From Aurantiochytrium sp. KH105 (Eukaryota > Sar > Bigyra > Thraustochytrida > Thraustochytriidae), in NCBI GenBank assembly GCA_003116975.1, contig BGKB01000070.1, positions 195,810 to 259,809 of the forward strand: 64,000 nt of DNA, read 5' to 3'. Below are positions 9,564 through 19,333 of this stretch, one piece after another. The notes beneath the pieces are model-generated. The model saw only the letters and a program-made list of their open reading frames with translations, was not told where the DNA came from and did not search any database. The position numbers and the translations under genes were made by a program. Numbering within the stretch: the stretch's first letter is position 1; each line of letters starts with the position of its first letter.

Positions 9564-11144
9564 ATGATGCAGTCAAGCGAGCAGCAGCGTGGATGGCTCG
9601 AATCCCGAGCATGCTACCTGGCGTGTGCGCTCTCCATGTTCGCGAACGGGACAATGTACGCCTTTCCTGTACTCAGCACGAAGCTGCTTGCGGCAGGCTT
9701 GGACAATTCGCAGATTGTCATTACCGGCGTGCTCATCCAGCTAGGATATGGCATGTCGTCGATTCTCTTTGCCGCTTTTTACGCTCGGACGTACACGCGA
9801 TTGAGCCTCGCAGGAGTTGACCGCGCCGCGAACATGTTTGCGTGCAGTTTGGTTCTCGGCTCTCTGGCGTTGCTCATCGGTCTTTTGGCGCGCGCGCAAG
9901 CCGCAGGCGAACCTGTCAATGGCGCCGCTTTTAGCTTTTTGTTCTTGGTTTGGGGCAGCGGTCTTGGACTTACCGCATACCATAGCCTTAGCCTCGTGAA
10001 CTTTATCTTTGTAGCTGACAAGGCGCAGCGACGCATGGGCGTGGCCTCCATGACCTTTTCCCTCGGCACTGGCTCAGTCGTATACACCTTGCTGTACCAG
10101 TTTGCGCTCAACAAGATCTCGCTCATCCACAACATGGTTGTCCTGCTCACAAGCTACGTACTGCTCACGGGCTTTCGACTTGCCTACATGGAGCGAGGCC
10201 GTTTCGAAGCCGTGCCAGTCCTCAATGAGATCCCTGCGCTTTTGCCCACCGATGACGAGGGTCACGGTGCGGTGGCTGGGGGCTCTGTGCTTGAAGTAGA
10301 GGGACTCAACTCGAGCGAGTTGGTCGATCAACCCAGCACTAATGCTCAACTCGAGGTAGTGAACACGCCCGCTTCGGCTGGAAGCATGGTTCCAGTTTCG
10401 GCACCAATTGTTGTGGAGACTGCGCCAACAGTCTGGTCATATGTGCAGAGCCGCATCGTCTGGCTCATGTCGGTGTCGACATTTTTTGGCTTTGGAGTCG
10501 GCGCGACCTTTCTGTCTTCGATTGGGTCGCTGGCTGCTTCGCTGGTAGAGGGCAAATCCCAAATTGATGCGCTTACATTCAGTCTCACTCTTTCACTGTT
10601 GTGCATGGTGCTTGTCGCACGACTTGCGACAACGATTGTCTATGCTCATTTGAACTGGCCCTATGTGCTTGCTGTATGGAATGTGGCGCTCTTCGTTGGA
10701 ATTCTTGTTTTCACGGCGAGTCCAACGATGGCAGGGGCGTATGCCTCGTCATGCCTTGTGGGCATGGGCTTTGGAGGCATTAGTTCAGTTCCTGCAGTGG
10801 TGGCAACATCGAATTTTCCTGGTTCCGCACAGTACTACAGCGTCAACATTGCAGTGGCCTGCACGATGATGAGTCTTGGTCCTTTTATCATAGGCTACAT
10901 GCAGACTGTAATTGAGGAGAAGTCGCGCATTCGTCTTGGTGCTGGGTTCGAGAACCTCAATACTTTTATTTACTTTTTGGCAGGGTCTTTCTTTAGCACG
11001 GTTTGCGCATCCATGTTGGGCTATGAGATACGCAAGGATTATCTTTTTGAGATGTCAGTCATGCGCGCCGCCAACATGCAGAACCAGGTCGTCGAGCCGC
11101 AGACCCGATCCGGTCCGCGATCTCTAGAGATTGCTCAAATCTAA
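9564..11144 (+). CDS. MFS transporter, tandem paralogue 3 of 5
   Basis: A 526-residue member of the same array (two adjacent ATGs at 9564 and 9567; either could be used). After MMQSSEQQRGWLESR it follows copies 2 and 4 closely through all twelve predicted helices, including TKLLAAGLDNSQIVITG, VDKAQRRMGVASMTFSLGTG and FPGSAQYYSVN. The loop between helices 6 and 7 is again the variable part. It ends SLEIAQI. Paralogues 2, 3 and 4 look like the youngest duplicates, and gene conversion between them is plausible. Role: secondary transport across the plasma membrane or an organelle membrane, substrate unknown. Confidence 0.87.
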   Translation: MMQSSEQQRGWLESRACYLACALSMFANGTMYAFPVLSTKLLAAGLDNSQIVITGVLIQLGYGMSSILFAAFYARTYTRLSLAGVDRAANMFACSLVLGSLALLIGLLARAQAAGEPVNGAAFSFLFLVWGSGLGLTAYHSLSLVNFIFVADKAQRRMGVASMTFSLGTGSVVYTLLYQFALNKISLIHNMVVLLTSYVLLTGFRLAYMERGRFEAVPVLNEIPALLPTDDEGHGAVAGGSVLEVEGLNSSELVDQPSTNAQLEVVNTPASAGSMVPVSAPIVVETAPTVWSYVQSRIVWLMSVSTFFGFGVGATFLSSIGSLAASLVEGKSQIDALTFSLTLSLLCMVLVARLATTIVYAHLNWPYVLAVWNVALFVGILVFTASPTMAGAYASSCLVGMGFGGISSVPAVVATSNFPGSAQYYSVNIAVACTMMSLGPFIIGYMQTVIEEKSRIRLGAGFENLNTFIYFLAGSFFSTVCASMLGYEIRKDYLFEMSVMRAANMQNQVVEPQTRSGPRSLEIAQI

Positions 11145-11870
11145 AAACAAAGTACAAAATTGTGAATCATGCTTTCCCACATTCTGCAGCGCAAACAATC
11201 GTCGGAAAAAATGCAAGCGCTCAAGGTGCAGTGAAGCCTTCAAAAATATGGCCTTGCCCACGGTCTGCACGATCCAGGACGTAGACCTGGCGTGTCCAGT
11301 CCCAAAGAGCTCGGTGATCTTTTTGCCCAGGAGATAGCTTTGTCGAGTGCATTCGCCTCAGGCACTCATTTCGCCAGAGAGCGTAAGGTGGCCGAGGTCC
11401 AGAAATGACGTCAACGGTGCTGCTAGCATTGCGCTCAACTCTATCCGCACTCCAGGGCGGTGAAGGCGCCCCTTCCCTTCGCGCCCCCCCCCCCCCCTTT
11501 TCCCCCCACGGTGCATGGGCAGGCTAGGCGAGTCCTCAGGCTGTGCTGTAGGAACTTGAGCGATGCGAATTTGGCCCGGCGACGGTGTTGCGGGAACAAG
11601 CACTGCGCGCGATAGCGACTCGACGACCCGGAGCGAGCAGCGCAGACGCTGAGGCATGGGGCAAATCTTCTGGAACTGCACGCAGGGTGCTCGCGACGGC
11701 GTCGTCGGAATGCGTGCATTAAGCCGACCACCTAAAAAGGGGATAGGGGATGCGGTGCAAGCGCGAGACGCAAGCGACTCTACGGCGGGACGGCTGCAGA
11801 ACCCCAATAAGACAGGCTGCAGCCTGACACAAACAAGGCACAGGCCTCCTCGCTGCTCTCTGACAGAAAT
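11145..11870. other. Intergenic region between MFS paralogues 3 and 4
   Basis: About 0.7 kb without a supported gene. It contains a poly(C) run at about 11483-11497. The overlapping open frames on both strands are compositionally biased and unrelated to known domains. Confidence 0.5.
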
Positions 11871-13433
11871 ATGGCGCAGAATAGCGATCAACAGCGCGGG
11901 TGGCTCGAGTCGCGAGCATGCTATCTGGCGTGCGCTCTGTCGATGTTTGCGAATGGAACCATGTACGCCTTTCCCGTCCTAAGTACCAAGCTGCTCGCGG
12001 CGGGCCTGGACAACTCGCAAATTGTTATCACCGGAGTTCTCATTCAAATGGGGTACGGACTATCTTCGATCCTCTTTGCCGCGTTTTATGTGCGAACATA
12101 CACGCGCATGAGTCTCGCAGGAGTGGACCGCGCCGCAAACATCTTTGCTTGTAGCTTGATTCTTGGCTCTCTGGCGATGCTCATCGGTTTGCTGGCAAGC
12201 GCTGAAGCCGCGGGCGAGCCGGTCAATGGCCCTGCCGTCAGCCTGCTGTTCCTCGCCTGGGGGGTCGGTCTCGGTCTTTCTGCATTCCACAGCCTGAGTC
12301 TCGTCAACTTTATCTTTGTTGCTGACAAGGCGCAGCGACGCATGGGTGTTGCCTCAATGACTGCCTCGCTCGGCATTGGTTCGGTCGTGTATACCTTGCT
12401 GTACCAATTCGCGCTCAACTACATTTCACTCATTCACAACATGATCGTTCTGCTCACTAGCTACGTGCTGCTCACAGGATTCCGGCTCGTCTACATGGAG
12501 CGAGGCCGTTTTGAAGCCGTGCCAGTCCTCAACGAGATTCCTGCACTCTTGCCCACGGATGATGAGGAGAGCCGTGGTGTTGTACTCGGAGACACCGAGC
12601 TCGAGATTGAAGACTTGACTTCGAGCGAAGTGAGCAGCGCGAGGGACGCTCGCGCGGATCGTCCGGGAACGCTTCCTGTGTCGTCCCCAGTTGTTGCGGA
12701 GACTGCACCTACAATGTGGTCGTATGTACAAAGTCGCATCGTCTGGCTCATGTCAGTCTCGACCTTTTTTGGTTATGGCGTGGGCGCCACTTTTCTGTCC
12801 TCGATTGGATCAATGGCGGCTTCTCTTGTGGACGGCGGGGCAGAGGTAGATGCACTCACTTTTCATCTAACGCTCTCGCTCTTGTGCATGGTGCTTGTTG
12901 CGCGGCTCGCGACGACGGTTGTATATGCACACTTGAACTGGCCATACGTCCTGGCCGTTTGGAATGTGTTGCTATTCGTCGGTATTCTTGTCTTTACGGC
13001 GAACCCGACATTGACAGGAGCGTATGCTTCGGCATGTCTTGTCGGTCTGGGATTCGGGGGCATTAGTTCTGTGCCCGCTGTGGTGGCAACGTCGAACTTT
13101 CCTGGTTCTGTACAATATTACAGTGTAAACATTGCTGTTGCCTGCACCATGATGAGCCTCGGTCCCTTCATCATAGGCTACATGCAGACTGTAATCGAGG
13201 AGAAGTCGCGCATTCGACTTGGCGCCGGCTTCGAGAACCTCAATACTTTTATTTACTTTCTCGGCGGCTCCTTTTTCAGTACCGTATGCGCTTCTTTACT
13301 GGGTTACGAGATCCGCAAGGAGTACCTTTTCGAGATCTCCGCTTTACGCGCCACCTCTGCGCAGGACGACCGCGATCGTGCCACGAGCCTCGCCGTTTCC
13401 GGCGCTCGCGGTCTCGAGCTTGCTCAAATCTAA
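11871..13433 (+). CDS. MFS transporter, tandem paralogue 4 of 5
   Basis: A 520-residue transporter starting MAQNSDQQRGWLESR, again directly before helix 1 (ATG 11871 in the context aatatggc). It is closest to paralogue 3: both have TKLLAAGLDNSQ, the MERGRFEAVPVLNEIPALLPTDDE segment split across the start of the variable loop, and YSVNIAVACTMMSLGPFIIGY. The C-terminus, GLELAQI, varies slightly on the SLEIAQI ending of copies 2 and 3. Twelve helices are predicted from hydrophobic blocks. Nothing in the sequence identifies the substrate. Confidence 0.87.
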   Translation: MAQNSDQQRGWLESRACYLACALSMFANGTMYAFPVLSTKLLAAGLDNSQIVITGVLIQMGYGLSSILFAAFYVRTYTRMSLAGVDRAANIFACSLILGSLAMLIGLLASAEAAGEPVNGPAVSLLFLAWGVGLGLSAFHSLSLVNFIFVADKAQRRMGVASMTASLGIGSVVYTLLYQFALNYISLIHNMIVLLTSYVLLTGFRLVYMERGRFEAVPVLNEIPALLPTDDEESRGVVLGDTELEIEDLTSSEVSSARDARADRPGTLPVSSPVVAETAPTMWSYVQSRIVWLMSVSTFFGYGVGATFLSSIGSMAASLVDGGAEVDALTFHLTLSLLCMVLVARLATTVVYAHLNWPYVLAVWNVLLFVGILVFTANPTLTGAYASACLVGLGFGGISSVPAVVATSNFPGSVQYYSVNIAVACTMMSLGPFIIGYMQTVIEEKSRIRLGAGFENLNTFIYFLGGSFFSTVCASLLGYEIRKEYLFEISALRATSAQDDRDRATSLAVSGARGLELAQI

Positions 13434-14150
13434 CATGAGGTGTTCGTTTGTTCGTTTGATTGATTCATTGTAGACCCCCCCCAAAAGGAAAGAAAGAATA
13501 AATGAACTTGAAAGTAAGCCTTTCGTCAAGCCTTCTTCTCTGAACTTCTTTCATCTTCGCTCGTGCTCCTCAAGCTCGATCGGCCGAGATTCCGCAATCG
13601 AAAGGCCACATCTCGCCCCACGCCCCCTCTTTTTCCCTCGCACTCCCTCGCATCTCCATCCTCCCTCCGCCCCGCGCGCATTACTCGCCCTCGTCCCTCG
13701 CGCAATCTGCTTCGCCGCAGCCGCAGCTAGCAGCAGCAGCTAGCAGCGTGCCGCGCCCGGTCGGTCGGTCGGTCACCCGCGACCCCGCGTCTGTGAGGAT
13801 TCACGGCAGACTTCTCACGCGGCGAAGAAGCGCGATTCCGCGAACGCAGCAATGATAACGCAGCCAGGAGCAGCTGCAGCATCATAACGCAGCCAGCAAT
13901 GCAACTGCAACTTGAAGCAGGCGAGCAAGCCTTGCAGAGGCGAGCATCATAACTTCTGTAAACAAGCCCGGCCTCGCCTCGCCGCGGCACGGTGCGCGAG
14001 CGGTCGCCGGCGGCTCCGCGGGTTGGACCCGAGGCGACTTGCAGAGCGTACCAGCATAGAGGAGCAGTCGAGCAGAATCGAGCAGAGCAGAGCCGAGCAA
14101 AACAGAAACACACTCCGGCGACTGGTGCGCGCGAGCCCCCCGCCGCAGAC
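13434..14150. other. Intergenic region between MFS paralogues 4 and 5
   Basis: About 0.7 kb with no supported gene. It holds the 3' end of paralogue 4 and a GC-rich leader for paralogue 5 with repeated gagcag-like units at about 14058-14105. A long minus-strand frame here runs into the next coding region and is an antisense shadow. Confidence 0.5.
13497..13502 (+). promoter_or_regulatory. Canonical aataaa motif downstream of MFS paralogue 4
   Basis: An aataaa hexamer lies about 64 bases after the stop codon, a usual distance for a polyadenylation signal. Whether this organism relies on the canonical hexamer is unknown. Confidence 0.35.
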
Positions 14151-15899
14151 ATGCTGCACGCGAGCAGAGACCCCGGAGCGGGGCCTGGCGTTGTCGCGCA
14201 GGAGGAGAGCGCGGCGGCGGCGTCGGAGGAGCGGCAGATGATGGCGATGGCGGCGGAAACGACGGGTGGCGCGGAGGAGCGAACGCCGACGCTGATTGCG
14301 GGCATGCAAATCCGCGCGCTCGCGGCGTACTGTGCGTGCACGATGACCTGCGCGTACAACGGAGTCGTGTATGCGTTTCCGATGTTGAGCGTCAAGCTTA
14401 AGGCCCAGGGGCTCTCGAGCGACAACGTGGTCATCGCCGGCCTCATGCTGCAGCTCGGGTATGGCCTCGTGTCGTACCCGTTTGCCCGATTTTACATGAA
14501 TAAGCGGCTTCTGGGCAGGTATTCGCCCGCACAGATGGACCGCATTGCTAGCATCATTTCCGCTGCCATGACGCTTGTTGCTTCCGGCATTATGATTGGC
14601 GCCGCTGCCCACGCTAGCGAGAACGACGTTCCGTTGTCCATGCCGCTTTTCTGCATCGGCTTCGCCCTTTGGAGCGCGGGTCTTGGCGTTTCTTTTTATC
14701 AGAGCATGACGATTGCCAATTACATCTTTGCCAGAGACAAGGCACTGCGTCGCAAGGCCGTGGCCTTTAATGCTTTTGCCCTTGGCGTCGGTAGTCTTCT
14801 TTGGGTGGTGCTCTTTTACTATGCCATGTCCAAGATCTCTCTGGTCAACACGTTGGTGACCATGACGGTCATGTATGCCGCCGCGGCCCTCTTTCGCATC
14901 AAGTACATGGTGCGCGGTCGCTTTGTGACGATGCCCCCGGAGCCCAGTGACCTTGCCCCAGTGCGCGCTCCTGCGACTGCCGGCGTGGTTGTGCATGACG
15001 CCTCGACGGTTGTGGAAATGACATCCATCAGCGGCAACGTTGGAGCAACTGGTGCTTCAATCGCGGAAGACGAACCGGAAAAACTAAGCACGGTCTTGCC
15101 TCCACCGCGCCCAGAAGAGACCCCCAAGGTCGTCGCCACACCGCGTCCACGTCGCATCGATTACTGGTCGAGCCCGGTCGTGTGGTTCACGAGCGTGTCG
15201 GGCTTTTTCGCCTATGGCATTGGCTCTGTGGCGCTTAACAGCCTCGGCAACACGGCTGCACTCTTTGTGCCCGAAGATGAAGTGGATGCGACGACATTTT
15301 CCCTTTCCATTACCTTTCTCGTGTGGATTATTATGTCGCGTATTGTGACCACGCTCATTTACGCGCATCTTAACTGGCCTCACGTCAACACGATGTGGAA
15401 TCTGCTGCTTTTTGTTGGCATGGTCGTTTACACTGCATATCCAACGCTACCGGGGGCCTATCTCATGGCGTGTCTTGTTGGTTTTGGCTTTGGAGGGATT
15501 ATCAGCACGTTGGCGGTCATTTCAACCTCGTCGTTTCCCGGCGGCATTGCGGACAATTCCATGAACCTGTCCATCGCTTTCACCATTACGAGTTTTGGTC
15601 CCTTTTTGATGGGGCTTATCAAGAACGCGATCTTCGCAAAGGCTACGGAGTCTGGTCTCAATACCGAAAACTTTAGCAACCTCAGCACGTACATTTTCTT
15701 CGTGAGTACCACCTTCTTCAGTACGGCTTGTTCGATGGCTTTGGGCTACCATTTGAAGAAGGCTTTCAAGCTCGAGAAACAAACGATGCGCGCCGCTGCG
15801 CTGCATGCGTCGCCGCCCCCGTCCGTGTCCGAGGTTGATCCGGATCCGGAGACGCCCATGGAGGAAAACTTGTCGGCAGTTTCGGGACAACGTGTGTAA
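14151..15899 (+). CDS. MFS transporter, divergent tandem paralogue 5 of 5
   Basis: A 582-residue protein from ATG 14151 (MLHASRDPG). It is homologous to the four upstream transporters but clearly older. The core is kept (NGVVYAFPMLSVKLKAQGL, then LVTMTVMYAAAALFRIKYM, then GFGFGGIISTLAVISTSSFPG), while many positions differ, and its cytosolic N-terminal extension of roughly 45-50 residues is longer than in the other copies. The middle loop is also longer and rich in Pro and Thr. The frame is open back to 13992, but that part derives from a GC-rich repeat-like leader. The early duplication followed by divergence suggests a different substrate or location from copies 1-4. It converges with the WW/EF-hand gene, with only 146 bp between stops. 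Confidence 0.86.
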   Translation: MLHASRDPGAGPGVVAQEESAAAASEERQMMAMAAETTGGAEERTPTLIAGMQIRALAAYCACTMTCAYNGVVYAFPMLSVKLKAQGLSSDNVVIAGLMLQLGYGLVSYPFARFYMNKRLLGRYSPAQMDRIASIISAAMTLVASGIMIGAAAHASENDVPLSMPLFCIGFALWSAGLGVSFYQSMTIANYIFARDKALRRKAVAFNAFALGVGSLLWVVLFYYAMSKISLVNTLVTMTVMYAAAALFRIKYMVRGRFVTMPPEPSDLAPVRAPATAGVVVHDASTVVEMTSISGNVGATGASIAEDEPEKLSTVLPPPRPEETPKVVATPRPRRIDYWSSPVVWFTSVSGFFAYGIGSVALNSLGNTAALFVPEDEVDATTFSLSITFLVWIIMSRIVTTLIYAHLNWPHVNTMWNLLLFVGMVVYTAYPTLPGAYLMACLVGFGFGGIISTLAVISTSSFPGGIADNSMNLSIAFTITSFGPFLMGLIKNAIFAKATESGLNTENFSNLSTYIFFVSTTFFSTACSMALGYHLKKAFKLEKQTMRAAALHASPPPSVSEVDPDPETPMEENLSAVSGQRV

Positions 15900-16045
15900 A
15901 ACAACAGGAAAGATGTTCGACAAAAACACTATAAACACATTGATTTGTACGCTTCCTGTTATCCTTGTAGTTCATCCAATAATGAGGCGTTGTGCAATAT
16001 ACTCTATCAAGGGCCACGAATTGACGCTTTGTCTGTGAAGATGTC

Positions 16046-18394
16046 CTACTCACCGGCGTCATTGTGAAATGTGAGCTGACAAACTTTGAGAAACTCGGGC
16101 CACTCCAAGGTTCCCGAGTTGTCTACGTCAAATTGCAAGTAGATGGAGCTGATGCGATGGTATGCGGATGCACGAAGGAGCACGCGGAGCACCGGACTGC
16201 ACTTGAGCATGTCGATGATACGTTTGTCATTACGAAGCGCGTGTCGAAGCTCGAACATGTCGATGCTTCCGTCACCATTTCGATCCATGGCGTCAAAAAG
16301 TCGTCGAAAGTCAATGCGTCGATGGCGCTCTTCCTCCGTCTCGTTAAGAAAGAGGCCAAAGACACGGACGAACTCTTCCAAGCTCACGTCGCCAGAGTCA
16401 TCGACGTCGATGCTCTCGAAGATGACTTGACAAAGTTCTTCGCGGAGCAGCATGTTCAGGCCAGGGCTGTACTTGGCGAACTCTCGAATCAGAGATTTGC
16501 CGCGCAAAGCGGCCTTCATTTCGCGAAGGTCTACAAAGCCGTCCCCTGAGATGTCAATTGTGGCAAACATTTGACGAAGCACCAGTTCTGGAACAATGGC
16601 GCGACGGCGGGCTCGACCTGTGACGAGGCGTCGTGCACCGTTCTCACTTTGGCGCTCTGCGTTCTGCGATGCGTTGCGGTCTTCTCCTTCTCCTTCTTCT
16701 TCTTTACTCTCCGTGAGCTTTGCAGCAAGGTCCTGGCTTTCATCCTTGTCGTCATCAACGTTAGCGTCATCGTTGTTGAAGAATTCGTTGGATAGAAGCG
16801 AAGTAGACTCTTTTGCAGATGTGGCCCATTGCGAGGCTTGAGATTGGCTCACGGACCGACGATCACGGCTCTTGTGCTGCCTTTCGTGACTGCGAGAATA
16901 CTTTTTGGTTGGTGACGTTCGCCTCGAGTGGAGATCACCCTTGTAGCGAGACGGGTCGAGCCGGTCCAGCATGGCCTCTCTAAGATCTTCAAAGGACTCT
17001 CCCGTTTCCTGCACCATGGCTTGGTTTAGGTCTGCACGTAGGGCAAGAAGAGCTGCGCTGGTCTCGGGACTTTGTGGTCGTGTATGAATGCCCTTTACTT
17101 TGAGGATTTTCTTGGCTTTCGCCAAATTAGGGGCAGTGTTGGGTCTTTCCGTGTGGGAAGGCATGTTCCGCCTCCTGAGAATCGACATCCTCTCGCGGCG
17201 GCGTTGCGGTTGCTTCGTCTTTTGTGCAACCTGAACGTTGTAGTGTCGCTTGGAGGGGCCAAGAAAACGTCCGAGCTTTGCGGCAGAGGACGGGTGCTGC
17301 GATTTGTCTTCATAAAAGGCAAGCAAGTATTCATGACGTTCTTCCATGGAAGACGCTTCTCTGGCCTCTGCAAGGCGCTCTCTCTCCTCGGCGAGAAGAC
17401 GCTGACGTCTTGCGAGCTGAGCTTGAGTGAGTTTCACCTTTACAATTTTGGGGCTCTTGTCCATTTCGGCTAGCCTTCGTTGATATTCAATCTCGGCGAG
17501 TTTAATTTCGTTCGCCCGCAGCTCCATTTGTGTTTGCATACGCTCAAGCGTAACGATCGACCTGCGATCCAAAGGGCGATCATCGGAGGAGCTGGTTAAG
17601 GCAGGAAGATCCCCGAGTTCATTTCCGTCTTCCTCGTTCTCCACGTCTTCCTCATCGCTCTCGTCGCTCGGTTCCTCTTTCTCTTCTTTTGCCTCTGCAT
17701 CATCTTTTGTATCTTGCCAAGTGTCATTGTCATGTGGCGCATCAGCATCAGCATCAGCATCGGCATCAACTTTTTCATCCGTCAGCTTTGGGGAATGGGA
17801 TTCATGGTGATCATTATCACAATGAGCTTCTTTTCCCTCTGGATCTCTGTCCGTGCTGTGCGTCTTTTCTTCGATGCAAGGCGCCTCGTCGTCGTCGTCG
17901 CTTCGGTATGTGATCTTTCGTTCTGAAGACGGGGAAGGAGGATCTTCTCCAAGGCCGCTCTGGCTCAAAGCATTCTGCCTTAAATCCTTCTGCGAAGGAG
18001 TACATTCAAGGAGCGGGGCTTGATCAGTGTTTTCCTCTTGAAAAACGGCGAGTTCTGGCTTTTTCTCTTCTGCATTGCTGAGAGCTTTGATAGCAGAATC
18101 TTCTGTATTTGGCAGGCTTAATGTTGTCCACCTGTCGTGCTTTGTGTTTGCGAGAGGCGTCACAAACCCTTCGGGTGGATCCCAGCTGCTGGTCTTGAGC
18201 ACATTGTCATAGAAGTAGAAGGCGCCTGTTTCTGGGTCGATGAGTCGGACGACGTGACCACAGGTGATCGTGTTCGGCGCCTCGAAGCTTGTGCTTCCCG
18301 TGTCTTCGTGCAGCCAGTACGTGCCATACTCGGCGTCGTCCTCGACGAGTCTCCAGCCTTGCACGGCCTTATCCGGGTCAGCGTCGGCAGGCAT
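16046..18394 (-). CDS. Protein with two WW-like repeats and four C-terminal EF-hands
   Basis: A 782-residue protein not assigned to a named family. Near the N-terminus are two WW-type repeats (about 13-40, ending in SFEAP, and about 48-76, GAFYFYDN then SSWDPPEG); the second has the better fit to the aromatic and proline positions that bind Pro-rich peptides. The middle is long, charged and probably disordered, with an Asp-Ala dipeptide run and acidic stretches. The end carries four EF-hand loops starting near Asp614, Asp663, Asp703 and Asp756 (DISGDGFVDLRE, DVDDSGDVSLEE, DRNGDGSIDMFE, DVDNSGTLEWPE), all with plausible calcium ligands. A calcium-responsive scaffold that binds proline-rich partners is the natural inference. 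ATG at 18394. Confidence 0.85.
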   Translation of the reverse strand: MPADADPDKAVQGWRLVEDDAEYGTYWLHEDTGSTSFEAPNTITCGHVVRLIDPETGAFYFYDNVLKTSSWDPPEGFVTPLANTKHDRWTTLSLPNTEDSAIKALSNAEEKKPELAVFQEENTDQAPLLECTPSQKDLRQNALSQSGLGEDPPSPSSERKITYRSDDDDEAPCIEEKTHSTDRDPEGKEAHCDNDHHESHSPKLTDEKVDADADADADAPHDNDTWQDTKDDAEAKEEKEEPSDESDEEDVENEEDGNELGDLPALTSSSDDRPLDRRSIVTLERMQTQMELRANEIKLAEIEYQRRLAEMDKSPKIVKVKLTQAQLARRQRLLAEERERLAEAREASSMEERHEYLLAFYEDKSQHPSSAAKLGRFLGPSKRHYNVQVAQKTKQPQRRRERMSILRRRNMPSHTERPNTAPNLAKAKKILKVKGIHTRPQSPETSAALLALRADLNQAMVQETGESFEDLREAMLDRLDPSRYKGDLHSRRTSPTKKYSRSHERQHKSRDRRSVSQSQASQWATSAKESTSLLSNEFFNNDDANVDDDKDESQDLAAKLTESKEEEGEGEDRNASQNAERQSENGARRLVTGRARRRAIVPELVLRQMFATIDISGDGFVDLREMKAALRGKSLIREFAKYSPGLNMLLREELCQVIFESIDVDDSGDVSLEEFVRVFGLFLNETEEERHRRIDFRRLFDAMDRNGDGSIDMFELRHALRNDKRIIDMLKCSPVLRVLLRASAYHRISSIYLQFDVDNSGTLEWPEFLKVCQLTFHNDAGE

Positions 18395-18446
18395 ATCAGC
18401 TCAGGCCTCTTCGTCCTCGTCCATATGCCTCTATCGCGCACGTTCT

Positions 18447-18562
18447 GATGCGATGCGATGCGATGCGATGCGATGCGATGCGATGCGATGCGAGGCAAGG
18501 CGATGCGATGCGAGGCAAGGCGAGGCAAGGCGATGCGATGCGAGGCAAGGCGAGGCAAGGCG
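18447..18562. repeat. gatgc / gaggc / aaggc pentanucleotide array
   Basis: About 23 units of a 5-bp repeat, starting as perfect gatgc and then alternating with gaggc and aaggc variants. It starts about 50 bp upstream of the WW/EF-hand ATG. Confidence 0.95.
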
Positions 18563-19300
18563 ATCTTCACTCGCTTCGTTTGCACGCAATTCGCTTGGAC
18601 ACGCTCACACGCTTCGAGCCTAAATCCTTTCGTAGAGGTGGGAGTCCACGGGGACCGGCCGAATCAACCAGCAGCAGCTCCTCTCATAAGTACACATCTA
18701 TCTGTCAATCCATCAATCTCCCTGCCAGCCAGCCTGCCAGCCTGCCTGTAGAGCTCGAAATCCATCATGCAGTGCGCATCCGCCGTAACGGATCGTCTCG
18801 GCCTACTTCTCCCCTCCCTGCCCCCCATTAAGGTGGTCCGCTGCAATTTGTGCTGCATGCCTCCCTTCCAAAAGGCCGCCCCTCCTCTTTCGAAGGGGGG
18901 CATGCTTCTCGCTCCCTCGAGTCCCCACGCTTAAGGCGGGCAGCACGTGAAGTAAGCCGCTTTCCGCCTTGGATCCTTTTTTTTTTCCTGCTCCTGCTTC
19001 CGGAATCCCCGCTGCTTCCTGCTCCTCGCCTGTCCCTTTGTCTCAGAGCTCGCAAACAATCCTTCGCCTTCATGGACGGCCTGCGAAGCGTGAGCTCTGA
19101 AGCCAGCTGGCGAAACCCGGCGAAAACCCTCTCCCGGCGACTGACCTTCTGCAGCTGGCCGCTCTCGTCCGTCCGAGGTCTCGCGACGGGTCATCGCGTC
19201 CAAGGTGGTCGGCCAGCCACCGCCGCCCGCGCCTGCGCCCCGCTTCTTGGCTGCATGGCCCGCTAATCAAAAAAGAAAAAGACAGGCCCCTCCATCACTG

Positions 19301-19331
<31 letters not shown>

Positions 19332-19333
19332 TC
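19301..19333. repeat. (cttt)n tetranucleotide microsatellite
   Basis: About eight copies of cttt in tandem, in non-coding DNA. Confidence 0.95.

Noticed and set aside
13947-14996. Minus-strand frame of about 350 codons across the start of MFS paralogue 5
   Set aside because: It overlaps a clear transporter gene and has His/Arg-rich composition typical of antisense GC-rich sequence.
6616-15899. Search for decayed extra MFS copies or transposons in the gaps of the tandem array
   Set aside because: No stretch resembling the transporter coding sequence, terminal repeats or target duplications was seen between the intact copies.
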